Made by a program: the position numbers and the translations under genes. Under the pieces are notes generated by a model. The model saw only the letters and a program-made list of their open reading frames with translations. It had not been told where the DNA came from and made no database searches. This document shows positions 20,738 to 32,139 of a stretch of DNA of 64,000 bases, piece after piece. The stretch's first letter is position 1. Each line of letters begins with the position of its first letter. Source of the stretch: Artemisia argyi. Lineage: Eukaryota; Streptophyta; Magnoliopsida; Asterales; Asteraceae. The stretch spans positions 188,476,749 to 188,540,748 of the forward strand of contig CM060708.1 of the NCBI GenBank assembly GCA_030686995.1, in the 5' to 3' direction.

Positions 20738-20941
20738 GCCATTAGAAAAATGTGAAATGACGAAAAACCCAGTTGACTGGTCAACTAACGTTGCAAAGCA
20801 ACGTCCGTCAGCCAAAAGTTGGTTCCAGGGACCAACCATGCCAAAAATGAGGAGTTCAGGGACGAAAATGCCAAAAAAAATAGTTTAAGGACGATATGCG
20901 CGAAATACGACAACTTTAGAGACTAACGGTGAAATTTTGTC
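20738..20941 (-). repeat. MULE right terminal inverted repeat
   Basis: Reverse complement of 158-362 with few differences, ending GAAATTTTGTC directly before the 9-bp TSD. The ACGTTGC and GTCAACT palindromes are conserved here. Confidence 0.9.
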
Positions 20942-20950
20942 TTCTTTAAA
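20942..20950. repeat. 9-bp target-site duplication, right copy
   Basis: TTCTTTAAA, identical to 149-157. Confidence 0.9.
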
Positions 20951-21805
20951 ACACTTTAGCATTCTTACCCACCCATATTGACAAACAGTATAAACACTAG
21001 AAATGTCATGACAGGATGAGAAATGATAAACCTTTTGTGTTATTAAAAAAAGAAAAAGGAAAAAAAAAAAGGCTATTTCAACATATGATAAATCAACAAT
21101 AGTTAGAGAAAACAAGATCTTAGTTGATAATTTTCAACCATCATAAGCATCGAGTCATTAACAACCTCCTAATGCATTAAAAAAAATAAAAAATAAAAAA
21201 ATAATAATAAAAAATAGAAAGGCTTGTGAGGAAAATAAAAGATAGCAACTAAGAAGTAGCATAAGCTTTGCTCCTACTAGCAAATTTTTGTACAAGCAGT
21301 AAATTCTGAAATCTTTTTATAAAATTTTTTGCACATGATAAACAAATCTTGAGAATAGCTTGAATAAGAATAAAATTTTCAAAAACAATACTTCCACCTC
21401 AACAATAGATAAAAAACAGTTTAAAATATTAAGCTATTTTTTAGGGGGAGAAATTTAGAAGTTTGTTTTTGAAAGTCATGAATAAGTCGCAATCAAGTGT
21501 TGCTAATATGTTGTTAAAAGAAAAAATAATAAAAAGTTGTTGAAAATGTTGAAAAATAATACCTTCACTTCGAGGGGAAGTGATTGACTTGATTTTAAAA
21601 TCACAAATAATTTTGATATAACACAAACGTTCAATTATTTGAACTAAAATGTTTTCAAAAACTTGTTAAAATTTTAAAATGAAAAGTTAAAAGTGTTCGT
21701 GTGAAAATGGCTAAAGTCAATAGGGAGTTTTGTCAAAATGCTCCAAAGATTGATTTAAACCCTCCCCCAGTCCAGAAAACCCTCACATAACTGAGTCCAA
21801 AACTT

Positions 21806-21855
<50 letters not shown>

Positions 21856-23118
21856 AGTGTCATAATACCCTCTCATGTGATGCGAGAAAAACACACACAA
21901 TCACTTTTCACTCGCATCCTCTCTCACCTAAAAACCTTCATTCACTCGCATCGCAAAACTCTCGCATTATTCATATTTTATTGCCTATTAACCTTGTTTC
22001 GTGCAAAAAGTAAGCTTTCAAATCTGTTCATTACATTGTTTTACATCTTTGACTTCAATATCTGCCCTTAATTTTGAGTAATTTAAGCATAATTGAGTTA
22101 ATTAGGGCTATGATATCGAGTCGAATTTGTTCACTATTGAGTTTGCATTTGTGATGTGTTTATATCATATCTTGTGGTTAGATGACTGAGATAGACTGAT
22201 TAGATCATGCTTTTGAAAGAAAATGGGGTTTTTAACTATTTGATTTGGTGCAAATGGGTCATTTTTTGGGGAAGAAGATGAACAGTCATCGATGCGACAT
22301 CGTTTTGATGCGATACGAGACTTTAGGATTAGAGCCAAAAAGTGCATTAAATATTATTTAAGTTTTCCGAGACTTTTGACTGCGATGAAAGTTTCCCTCG
22401 CATCGCAGTTGATATCTCCGCGATACTAGCTTTCCTAAATGTCCTGTGATGGCTTGCAATCACAGATCCTCAATACGAACGTTTCTTTCCGAAACTTTGT
22501 GCGATAGTTTTCTATCTCACTTATTTTGGTCCGCGATACCTGTTAACTCTTCAATGCAATAATTGACATAATTTGACTAATGCCCGATATACCAAATCCG
22601 CGATACTTGATATTGCGAAACTTTTTTACCCACAATATCTAAATGTTACTCTGCCCAAATTTTTTTGAAATATTAGTAAATTTTTTATAAATTCTTGTAC
22701 TTATATAAAGTTTTTCAAACATTTTATTAAATTTTGACTAAGTAACAAGCATTGATCAAAACTTTCTTTCTCAAATAAAGTCAAAACTTGTTCTAAATGT
22801 AAAAATAATGATGAAAGTCAAGTTGTTGTTTTTGAAAAATTACACAAGTATTTCTCTCAAAATGTTCTCATCAGATATAACCTTTTACTATCAAATGAAG
22901 ATATGAAAACTTTTAAGACATATAATATTGCATATGCTTAGTTTTTTCTTTAGTTAATTAGACTAGGATTGTATCACTATTAGTGCCTTTAACACAATAC
23001 ATGATGCATATGTTTAATTACTACGTTTAGACTATTCAATGATTGCAATGTTTTCTGAATACTTTGTGTACATGATTGAACTGATTTGATGGATATGTTT
23101 GCAAATGTTATTGGTTGC
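20951..23118. other. unclassified AT-rich region with GCGAT/ATCGC word cluster
   Basis: No supported coding sequence. It contains a long A tract at ~21812-21856. From ~21880 to 22625 there is a cluster of CG-containing words (GATGCGAG, CTCGCATCGC, GATGCGATACGAG, CGCGATAC, GTGCGATAG, TTGCGAAAC). This includes an imperfect hairpin at ~22381-22406 (TGCGATG facing CATCGCA). The style recalls the word clusters in the LTRs elsewhere in the window, so this may be a decayed retrotransposon leader or LTR. No LTR pair, PBS or TSD was found. Confidence 0.4.
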
Positions 23119-24450
23119 TGATGAGGTGAAAAGTGTTACGCTTTTAGGGGGTCATTTAAGCCCTAAGTCATGATTATTTGATCAAATATTGCCTCAAATC
23201 GTTCCTTTTGTCATTTTACGTACTTTGGAGAAGAAATCTGAAAAATGAAGCATTTTGGACGTTTTTGGAGCGAAAAGTGAAGAAAACGGCAAAGTCTCCA
23301 ATATCAAAATGGAAATAGTACCTGACGGCGTCAAGACTTGCATGTGACAACGTCATGTGTTGGCAAATAGGTGGATTTAAAATTTACACGAGACGCGCCA
23401 TAATGTTTTTGGGATTTAACAAGTGACGACGTCATGCTTTGGGATGCCAAGGCCGTCAAGAGCAATTTTACACGTGACAACCAATAGATGAATTATACAT
23501 GACGGCGTCGGATCTGGATCTAGACAATCCAAGAAGAGTATTGGCGGCTAGTTGACAGCATCAAAATTACAACGTGACGCCGTCAGGCGTGTGATCTCTA
23601 TATATAGTTTTCTAATTTTCATTCATTAGGGAGAGAACTTTTGGAGGAACTTTACCACAAACCCTAGGTCGAATTTCAACCTTCTTGTAAGGGTTTCAAA
23701 CCCTTCTTTCATCCATGTTTGAATAAAGATAAGTATTCCCATAATCATTCAATATGTCTATGTGTTGTTTGATTCTATCTTATGCTTGTCTTTACTTTAA
23801 CATGCTAGGCTAGGTTTGTTTGTGTTTGCTTAGATGTAATGAAACCTAGCTATTGATTGTTAGTTATTAGTTGTTGTGGATGAATGATTTCGATGTTAGG
23901 CTTAAGAAAACTGGCTAATCTCCATTTGGTAACTTGCTTGAACGTCTTAAGAAACATGAATCGGATGTGTACTACGATTTTAATGGTTGTATTTAATGCA
24001 TGAGTGACTACTAAGGAGGCCATGTTAGGAGCTAGTTGTCGGCTCGACATAGGAAGAGGTAGAAACTTATAGAGCTGGGGAAGATCCTACACGGCCCCAC
24101 GAATGGTATTAAGGAATATAACCCGTCATCCACGCAATTGTAACAAACTAGTCAATTAATGAAAGATAGCTAGGGAGTAGTGAAATCTAAGTAAACACGT
24201 TTCTCTCATTATTGTTTTTCTCAACATTTATTTTCTTGTTATTTTATTTTCATTGCATTTGTAGTTAATTGGGTTAGTTGACTAGCAACTAATTCCGCCC
24301 ACTCTTCCAATACCCGAGATTTTTACGTGCTTTCCATAAAATATAAAAATACAAAAAGAATCATCTCTCACCTCTAGACCTAGTTTAATTAAGTTTTGGT
24401 CCTAACGAACACTATTCTCCAAGTAGAACGATCAATCCCCTGGTACTTGC
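23119..24450 (+). mobile_element. A3: family-A LTR truncated by insertion of G1
   Basis: Begins TGATGAGGTGAAAAG and follows the family-A LTR (palindrome words around 23320-23590, TATATATAG at ~23597) up to CCCTGGTACTTGC, where the G1 LTR starts. The tRNA-Asp-like part would lie just beyond the break and is not in the window. Words here are more degenerate (GTGACGACGTCATG, GTGACAACGTCATG), so this is an older copy. Confidence 0.8.
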
Positions 24451-26932
24451 TGTCACACCTCGCCAAGGCGGAAACGCGAGAGTGTAACTTCATGGATATC
24501 ATCACAACACCTGGTGTCTATATAGAGAACAACTACATGCACATAAATAGAACAAAGTACGAACACAAAGTGTTGTAACAATACCCCAAAACAAAATCCA
24601 AAAGGTATCTTCAATAGATATGAAAGTACCAAATGAAAAACATAAAAGTATCAAAATCCAATTCAACCATAAATAAATCCAAACATAAAGTCAATTCTCC
24701 TCAAATGCAACTAAGTCTCGCCTAATTGCCGCTCTCAACTTTGGCCTTAGAATGCTCACCTGAAAATGATGCTTAAAACGTCAACATAATGTTGGTGAGA
24801 TTCATAGGTTTAAGACTCATACACAACAGGCAACCGGTTCACTATGATTATAAAACATTGTTGGACAAATAATTATAGTTATCATAGAGGCTACATGTAT
24901 TCACAAGGCAACCAACACATATAAAGGCAACCATTTGGACGGAACGTGTCCACCGATCCCATTTCATCATCAATTAGGTCGCATGCGCGAGCAACAGGAT
25001 AAGCATCCTCCCAATAGAATACACATCACAACATTCGGGGCGGAATATGACCCCCGCTTCCCAGATTATCATCACATCATTCATATCATTCACATCATTC
25101 ACATATAGCATTCATACAATAGCAATTATAAGTCCAAGCTTTTTATACCACACATAATCACAGTAACTTAAAACAATTAACACAAGCATCATTCCCATCC
25201 CAAGTTTAAAACAAAGTAAAAAGTGGGACTATGAACTCACCTCAAACTTTGTAGCTTCCATTAAACCAAATCATAATCTATAACACACAAAATAAATCCA
25301 CATTACACATGGCCAAGCTAAAAGCTATAACCCATGTAATACACATATGATGGATGTCTAAGATTCATATGACCCACCATGGATCTCCTAGACCCCATAC
25401 TAATCACCACCAAATCCTAATACTCACTAAATCCCTTGCACTTTTAAAATCAGAAAACACAGAATTTTAGGGTACGTTCGCCCACATGAAATAATAACTT
25501 TAAAAGCTCAATAACTCACACCAAAAATTTTCCATAGTCCCTTGGATGTATACAAGCTACTACCAAAAGGCCATGGTCCAAAAACAGACACAAGTACCCT
25601 TCATAAAATCAAACTTAGAAACTATCCAGATTCGGATCTGAACGCACACCAAAAAGTTTTAATTAAATTAAAATACTTCTACAGCCTTTTATCGCAAATC
25701 CTTTGCATGGGAGTCTAAGTACATATGAAACTTAACTCAACCAGAAGTGCTAAGCTAAATCTCACTTTTTCATCCACATCTCACTACCAAACTTATGACC
25801 TAAATCTGTCCCGGTTTTACAACTTTGACACCTTATCAAAGAAAAATCAAAAGACTAACTTCCGGACCTCGAAATCAATCGTGGCCGGACTTTTTGGAAA
25901 GCTCTTTCATTAAACTTCAATTTAGACCAAAAATTCGTGATCTAACTCTTTACCACCTATTAAATATACTCGTATCTTTACAGAACTAATTTTCTGCCTA
26001 AACCCTAAATTATAAACTAACGCGTTTTACGCTCAATTCTCTTAACCAATCACCATACTATTATCAACTAATGATTCTAACATGTTTTACATCATTAATT
26101 TACAGAAGTTTATAAACCCTAAATCCATCATATTTAATATTACATGAATTCCAATAATTAACCAATTAATTAAACATAAGGTTTAAGGATTTTACTTTGA
26201 TTCTTGATTATTGCTTGAAAACTATAAACCCTAATTTTTTTTCTCCTTATTTTCTCCTTGTGGTCGACCCAAATATGTAGGAAAAGAGGTTTGGGAACTT
26301 TGGTTCTGTATTTATAATTATTTAGTGGATAATTACCTAACTTAGACTTGTAATTGAGCTACAATTGGGTCTCTTTTTCCCCTTTTTCCCCTAGGCCGGT
26401 CGATCACCCCCCCCCCCCCCCATATACATAATTTTATTTATTTTTTATTAAATTTATTTATTACACTCAAAACCTTATATTCTTAATATTTAATAAATAC
26501 CCGTAACCATTCCTAACGTCTTACGTGATAAACCTTAGTTTTTGCGATGAATCGGAAAATTAACATTTTCAAAAATAAAGTTTTCAATAATAGATTTTCA
26601 CTCTTTTAAAAGTATCACACATAAAAACAAACTCCTCGTAACTTGCTAACGCTCAAATACTTGAATAAAAACTCGTTACGCAAAAACACAAAAACACCAA
26701 AAACTTCACAAGTCATTTCTACACCACAAAGGCGATCAAAATGAACTTTCCCAAATTCCATACTTTCCAAATCACAATAACAACCATTTACGCAAAGGGA
26801 TTTAGTGCTAACTCAAGTACTAATCACAAAATAACACACATATACTCATATACCCACCCAAATCACACCAAACAAAGTTAGATAAATCGAGACTATTAGT
26901 CTAACTAGCCTATTAAAACTACGGTTGTTACA
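24451..26932 (-). repeat. G1 3' LTR
   Basis: Plus-strand TGTCACACCTCGCC...CGGTTGTTACA. TG/CA ends and position next to the PPT fit a ~2.5-kb gypsy LTR read on the minus strand. A C homopolymer lies near 26406-26420. The other LTR is outside the window. Confidence 0.75.
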
Positions 26933-26948
26933 TCGTCCCCCACTTAGG
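26933..26948 (-). other. G1 polypurine tract
   Basis: Minus strand CTAAGTGGGGGACGA immediately before the 3' LTR. Confidence 0.6.
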
Positions 26949-26966
26949 GAAATCTCGTCCCGAGAT

Positions 26967-29900
26967 TTAACAGTTCGTCTCATCAAACTTCTCAGCAAAC
27001 AACTTAGGATACTTAGCTCTCATTTGATCCTCACGCTCCCAAGTAAACTCAGGACCACGTTTGGAATTCCATCGTACTTTTACCAATGCAATCTTACTAT
27101 GCTTCATGCTCTTTACTTCTCGGTCCATAATCTCAACAGGCTCCTCCACAAAGGGAAGTGTCATGTCAACCTTAATCTCTTCTAATGGCACATGCAAACT
27201 AGCATCCACCAAACATTTCTTTAAATTAGATACGTGAAACGTATCATGCATACCACTCAGCTCCTCAGGAAATCTCAACTGATATGCCACAAGCCCAATC
27301 CTTTCCATAATCTCAAACCGTCCAACATATCTAGGTGCTAGCTTGCCTTTCTTGCCGAAACGTACAACACCTTTCCATGGTGACACTTTCAGCATCACAA
27401 AATCTCCAACACCAAACTCCAAAGGTTTACGGCGATTATCCGCATAACTCTTTTGACGATCTCTCGCAGCCTTAAGTCTTTCCTTAATCTAAAAGATCAT
27501 ATGCGTAGTCTCTTTTACCAGTTCAGGACCAATTAATTGACTCGTCCCAACCTCTGCCCATAAAACAGGTAATCTAGACTTCCTTCCGTACAACATCTTA
27601 AATGGTGCACATCTAATACTTGAGTGATAGCTATTATTATAGGAAAACTCAGCTAAAGGCAAATGAGTATCCCAACTTCCTCCAAAATCAATAGCACGTG
27701 CACGAAGCAAATCCTCCAAAGTCTGAATCGTCCGCTCACTTTGCCCATCGGTCTGTGGATGATAAGTGGTGCTCATATCCAACCGTGTATCCAAAGCCTT
27801 TTGCAACGATTGCCAGTACCGCGAAGTAAACCTACTATCACGATCCGAAATGATAGACACAGGCACACCATGCCTTGCCACAATCTCATTAATATAGATC
27901 CTTGCCACCTTCTCCATCTTGTAATCCTCACGAATGGCCAGAAAATGTGCAGACTTCGTTAATCTGTCCACAATGACCCATATCGTGTCATGTCCATTAC
28001 TTGTTCGAGGCAATTTAGTAATGAAATCCATAGTTATATTATCCCACTTCCATTCAAGAATCGGCGGCTGCTGCAACAATCCAGAGGGTTTCTGATGTTC
28101 AGCCTTAACTTTCAAGCACGTCAAACATTTACTAACATACTCAGCTATTTCCCTCTTCATTCCTAGCTACCAATAAGCATCTCTCAAGTCATAATGCATC
28201 TTGTCCGACCCTGGATGAATCGAGTATCTCGTCTTATGAGCCTCATCAATGATCAATTTTCTCACATCCCCTACTAGTGGAACCCATATTCAATCCAAGA
28301 AATATAGTCCACCATCCTCCTTTCTTTTCATCTGTTGATCTAACCCACGCAACATTTCAGCCATAACATTCTCATCCTTGAGAGCTTCCTCTTGCGCCGC
28401 CAATATCTTACTCTTAATTCCTGACTGCAATGTCATGCTCATAGCTCACACACGTCTAGGCTTAATCCTTTCCTTCCTACTTAACGCATCAGCCACCACA
28501 TTTGCTTTTCCAGGATGATAGCGAATCTCGCAATCATAATCACTAAACAACTCAATCCACCTTATTTGGCGCATATTCAACTCCTTCTGAGTAAAGATAT
28601 GCTGAAGGCTCTTATGATCAGTATAAACAATACTCTTTGTGCCATACAAATAATGTCTCCAATTCTTAAGAGCGAAAACCACCGCACTAAGCTCTAGATC
28701 ATGAGTAGTATAATTCTTCTCATGGATCTTGAGTTGTCGAGATGCATAGGCTATCACTTTCCCTCTCTTCATTAACACACACCCGAACCCTTAACTTGAC
28801 GCATCACAATACACCACGAAATCATATGACCCGTCAGGTAACGTCAAAACAGGTGCATTACACAAACTATCCATTAATGTTTGGAACGCCATCTCTTGCT
28901 CATCTTCCCACTCATACTTCTTATTCTTCTGAGTCAGCATAGTGAGAGGCTTAGCAATCTTTGAAAAATTTGCTATAAATCTCCTGTAATACCCTGCTAA
29001 TCCTAAGAAATAGCGTATCTCAGAAGGTGTCGTAGGAGCCTTCCAATTCTTGACCGCTTCTATCTTACTAGGATCCACATGTATGCCTTCACTATTGACT
29101 ACATGTCCAAGAAAATGCACTTCTTGCAGCCAAAACTCACATTTAGAGAACTTGGCGTACAACCTCTCTTTCTCCAGCAACCAAGTATCAATCTCAGATG
29201 TTTCCCATACTCTTCCTTCGTCTTGGAATAAAGCAAGATATCGTCAATGAACACAATTAAGAATTTGTCAAAATAGGGCCTACACACACGATTCATCAAA
29301 TCCATGAATGCAATGGGTGCATTTGTCAACCCAAATGGCATAACCGTGAACTCAAAGTGTCCATAACGAGTTCTAAAAGCTGTCTTGGAAATATCCTCCT
29401 CATGCACTCTCAGTTGATGATAACCAGAACGCAGATCTATCTTTGAGAAAATTCTAGAACCCTGCAACTGATAAAAAAGATCATCAATTCTAGGTAGAGG
29501 ATATTGATTCTTAATCGTTAAGTTGTTCAACTCCCTGTAATCAATACACATTCGGAATGAACCATCCTTCTTCTTAACAAACAATATAGGTGCTCCTCAC
29601 GGGGAATGACTAGGTCGGATAAACCCCTTATCTTGAAGCTCTTGCAATTGCGTAGACAACTTCTGCATCTCCGAATGTGCTAACTGGTACGGGGATTTCG
29701 CCACAGGTGTCGCCCCCGGAATTAATTCAGTTCAAAAATCAACCTGACGTATCGGTGGTAGTCCGGACAAATCCTCAGGAAAAACACCCGGAAACTCACA
29801 CACTATAGGGATATCTCCGATTTTATGTTCTTTGGACTTCGTACTCATAAGAGTCTTTGAATCCTTCTCCACACTCTCCCCTTGCACCCGAAGTACATTG

Positions 29901-30423
29901 CTATTCTCCAAAGGGATACGTACTACCTTTTCATGGCAAACCACCTCAGCCTTATGCCTAGCTAACCAATTCATTCCTACTACCAAATCAAAACTTCCGT
30001 GTCTGAAAGGTATTAAGTCAATCTTGTACGAAACACCTTCCAACACAATGACACACTCACGAATAACCTTATCCACTCCTATCTCTCTACCACTAGCTAT
30101 TTAAATCAAAATACTAGGTCGAAGTTCACTAAACTCAACACCCAACATTCTAGCAAATTCAATCGACACAAAATAATAATCCGCACCCGTATCAAATAAA
30201 GTAGTAGCAAAAAGACCATTGAGAGAAAATGTACCAGTGACGACATTCGGGTCTTGGCGTGCCTTATTTGCATTCATAGTAAACGCCTTCCCCTTAGCTG
30301 CATTCCTGATAAACCCTTGTCCTTGACCTCCTTCAATGGCCAACTGATTTCCCGGCTGTCCAGGCGCCTTATTAAACTTGGGACACCAGTTGCGGAGATG
30401 ATCAGTACTACCACACTCATAGC
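26967..30423 (-). pseudogene. pol: G1 pol: protease, RT, RNase H, integrase, chromodomain-like tail
   Basis: On the minus strand, from 30423: zinc knuckle CYECGSTDHLRNWC, protease LFDTGADYYFVS, RT with [18 protein letters not shown] and [12 protein letters not shown], RNase H ([14 protein letters not shown]), integrase core ([37 protein letters not shown]) and a C-terminal VRWNSKRGPEFTWE segment typical of chromovirus integrase tails. Protease and early RT share one frame; everything after ~29180 is in another, so one frameshift near the end of RT is certain. Several in-frame stops separate the pieces. Inactive. Related in sequence and layout to T1. Confidence 0.85.
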
Positions 30424-30633
30424 ATACCTGATGAGGCGAAAAATGAACCATTTTAAGGGGTCATTTAAGCCCGAATTCGAATTTATTTGATCACATATTG
30501 CCAAAAATCGTTCCTTTTGTCATTTTAAGTACTTTTGGAGTGAAATCTGGAAAAGGAAGCATTTTGGATGTTTTTGGAGCATAAAAGTGAAGAAAACGGC
30601 AAAGTCTTAATTTTCCTTGCTGGGAACAGTACC

Positions 30634-30884
30634 TGACGGCGTCACTTGTTTCTTAATGACGGCGTCAAGAGCAATACAAGAGGTGGAAGTGGATGGTGCA
30701 CATGACGATCCAGAAAGTTTTGTACTAAGGAGATGACGGCGTCACCATAGGCCGTCATGGTCCAAATGTTAGTGACGGCCCATAACAAAATTACACATGA
30801 CGACATCAAAAGTGGATCTAGGCAATCCGATTTCATTATGGGCGGCGAGTTGACAGCGTCAGAATTTTCTTCTTGACACCGTCA
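30634..30884. promoter_or_regulatory. TGACG-type palindrome cluster, A4 5' LTR
   Basis: TGACGGCGTCA occurs at least three times, with degenerate relatives (TGACAGCGTCA, TGACACCGTCA, GACGACATCA), just upstream of the TATA-like sequence. Inferred promoter element. Confidence 0.5.
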
Positions 30885-31751
30885 CCCTGTAAAATGTATA
30901 TACAGTTTTCCAAATTTCATTCATTAGTGTGCAACTTTTAGGGAGAAACCCTAGGTCGAATTTTTCCAGTTTTTTTAAGGGTTTCAACCCTTTGAACTTT
31001 TCATGTCAATTTGAGATAAGTATTCTTTCAATTGAATCAATATGTCTATGTGTTGCCTGAATATATCTTACACTTGTCTTCAATTTAACATGCTCGGCTA
31101 GATCTCTTTTGTGTTTGCTTAGATGTAGTGAAACCTAGATGTTAATTATGGGTTGATTGTTTGTTTATAGTTGTTACAGATGATTGTATTCGATGTTAGG
31201 CTTAAGAAAACTGGCAGACTTCCATTGGTAACATGCTTGAACGTCTTAAGAAACATGATCAGAGGTGTACTATGATTTTTGGTTGTATTTAATGCGTAGG
31301 AGAATTCTAATGATCCCATGTTAGGAGCTTCTAACGGCTCGACATAGGAGTGAAGTATGATCCTATAGAGTTAGGGAATATTGTACATGGCCCTACAACT
31401 AGTATTAAGGAATACGACCCGTCATCCATGCAATTATAACAAACTATCAACCATTAAAAGATATCTAGGGAGTAATGAAACCTAAGTAAACACAACTTTC
31501 CCCATCAGTATTTACACCACTAGTATAATTAGGTTTATTTTCATTTCTGTCATTTTACTTTGATTGCATCTTAGTCATTTGGGTTAGTTGGCTAGCAACT
31601 AATTCCGCCCACTCTTCCAGAACCCGAGATTTTATTTGCTTTTATAAAAAATATAAAAATACAAAAAGAATCATCTCTCACCTCTAGATCTAGTTTTTAA
31701 GCTTTCTAATCCTAGCGACACTATTCCTGAGTTGAACGATCAATCCCCCGG

Positions 31752-31779
31752 TACTTGTCATTATACTATACAACAACGA
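31752..31779 (-). other. tRNA-Asp 5'-half-like segment, A4 5' LTR
   Basis: Minus strand TCGTTGTTGTATAGT followed by ATAATGACAAGTA; it differs from the other copies at two positions. It lies ~87 bp upstream of the PBS. Confidence 0.6.
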
Positions 31780-31865
31780 TCAGGTACACTGCCTGGTGGG
31801 GGTTGTAAGCTTCTCGAGATCCCTCGAGAGGTAAAGACTGGTGCGATTCCCACGTATCAAGTTTT

Positions 31866-31883
31866 TGGCGCCGCAGCCCGGGG
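31866..31883 (+). other. A4 primer-binding site, tRNA-Asp-like
   Basis: TGGCGCCGCAGCCCGGGG, six bases after the LTR, identical to A1 and A2. Confidence 0.7.
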
Positions 31884-32030
31884 AATAGTTATTGTCTAGG
31901 TTAGGATTTTTTTTTATTAGGTCTACTTGGTAAATTCCTTTCTAGCAAGATTTTATTTTTTATTTTTAAGTTTTCTTTAGTCTATCTCATTTCTTCGTGT
32001 ATTTGTTCGTAACCTTTACCATCTGAAATT

Positions 32031-32139
32031 ATGGAAGGTGGTAACATCTTTGAACCCATCAACCCACCACAACAAAACCACCCACAAAACCCACCACTAG
32101 CAAACCAACCTCTTAGGCCCCGAGCCTTAGGAGAGTATT
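32031..32139 (+). pseudogene. gag: A4 gag, first segment, cut by T1
   Basis: ATG 32031 opens MEGGNIFEPINPPQQN... and reaches LGEY, where T1 inserted. The next codons resume at 45779 (SRPSHQGYRN). Comparison with A2 fixes this as the true gag start. Confidence 0.75.

Larger units (their letters stand above)
158..20941. mobile_element. Mutator-like element (MULE) with long TIRs, interrupted by two LTR retrotransposons
   Basis: Two ~205-bp near-identical inverted repeats beginning GACAAAATTTCACC bound 20.8 kb, with a perfect 9-bp TSD outside. Subtracting the nested A1 and A2 and their TSD copies leaves ~6.3 kb. The native interior holds at least four gene-like units: a plus-strand coiled-coil pseudogene at 504, a minus-strand Gly-Lys-rich fragment at 1400, a minus-strand HROB-like OB-fold gene at 17391 and a minus-strand spliced AT-hook gene at 19191. 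No MULE transposase was found. The element is therefore either non-autonomous or a gene-carrying (Pack-MULE-like) copy. The outermost genes on both sides start ~145 bp inside the TIRs, so TIR-driven transcription is plausible. Confidence 0.88.
30429..31859 (+). repeat. A4 5' LTR
   Basis: TGATGAGGCGAAAAATG...CACGTATCA. Palindrome words span 30634-30884 upstream of TATA-like GTATATAC (~30895). The tRNA-Asp-like segment lies at 31752-31779 on the minus strand, with two differences from the consensus. Confidence 0.9.

Noticed and set aside
20951..23118. Host gene to the right of the MULE
   Set aside because: Only short AT-rich frames without domains or consistent splice structure.
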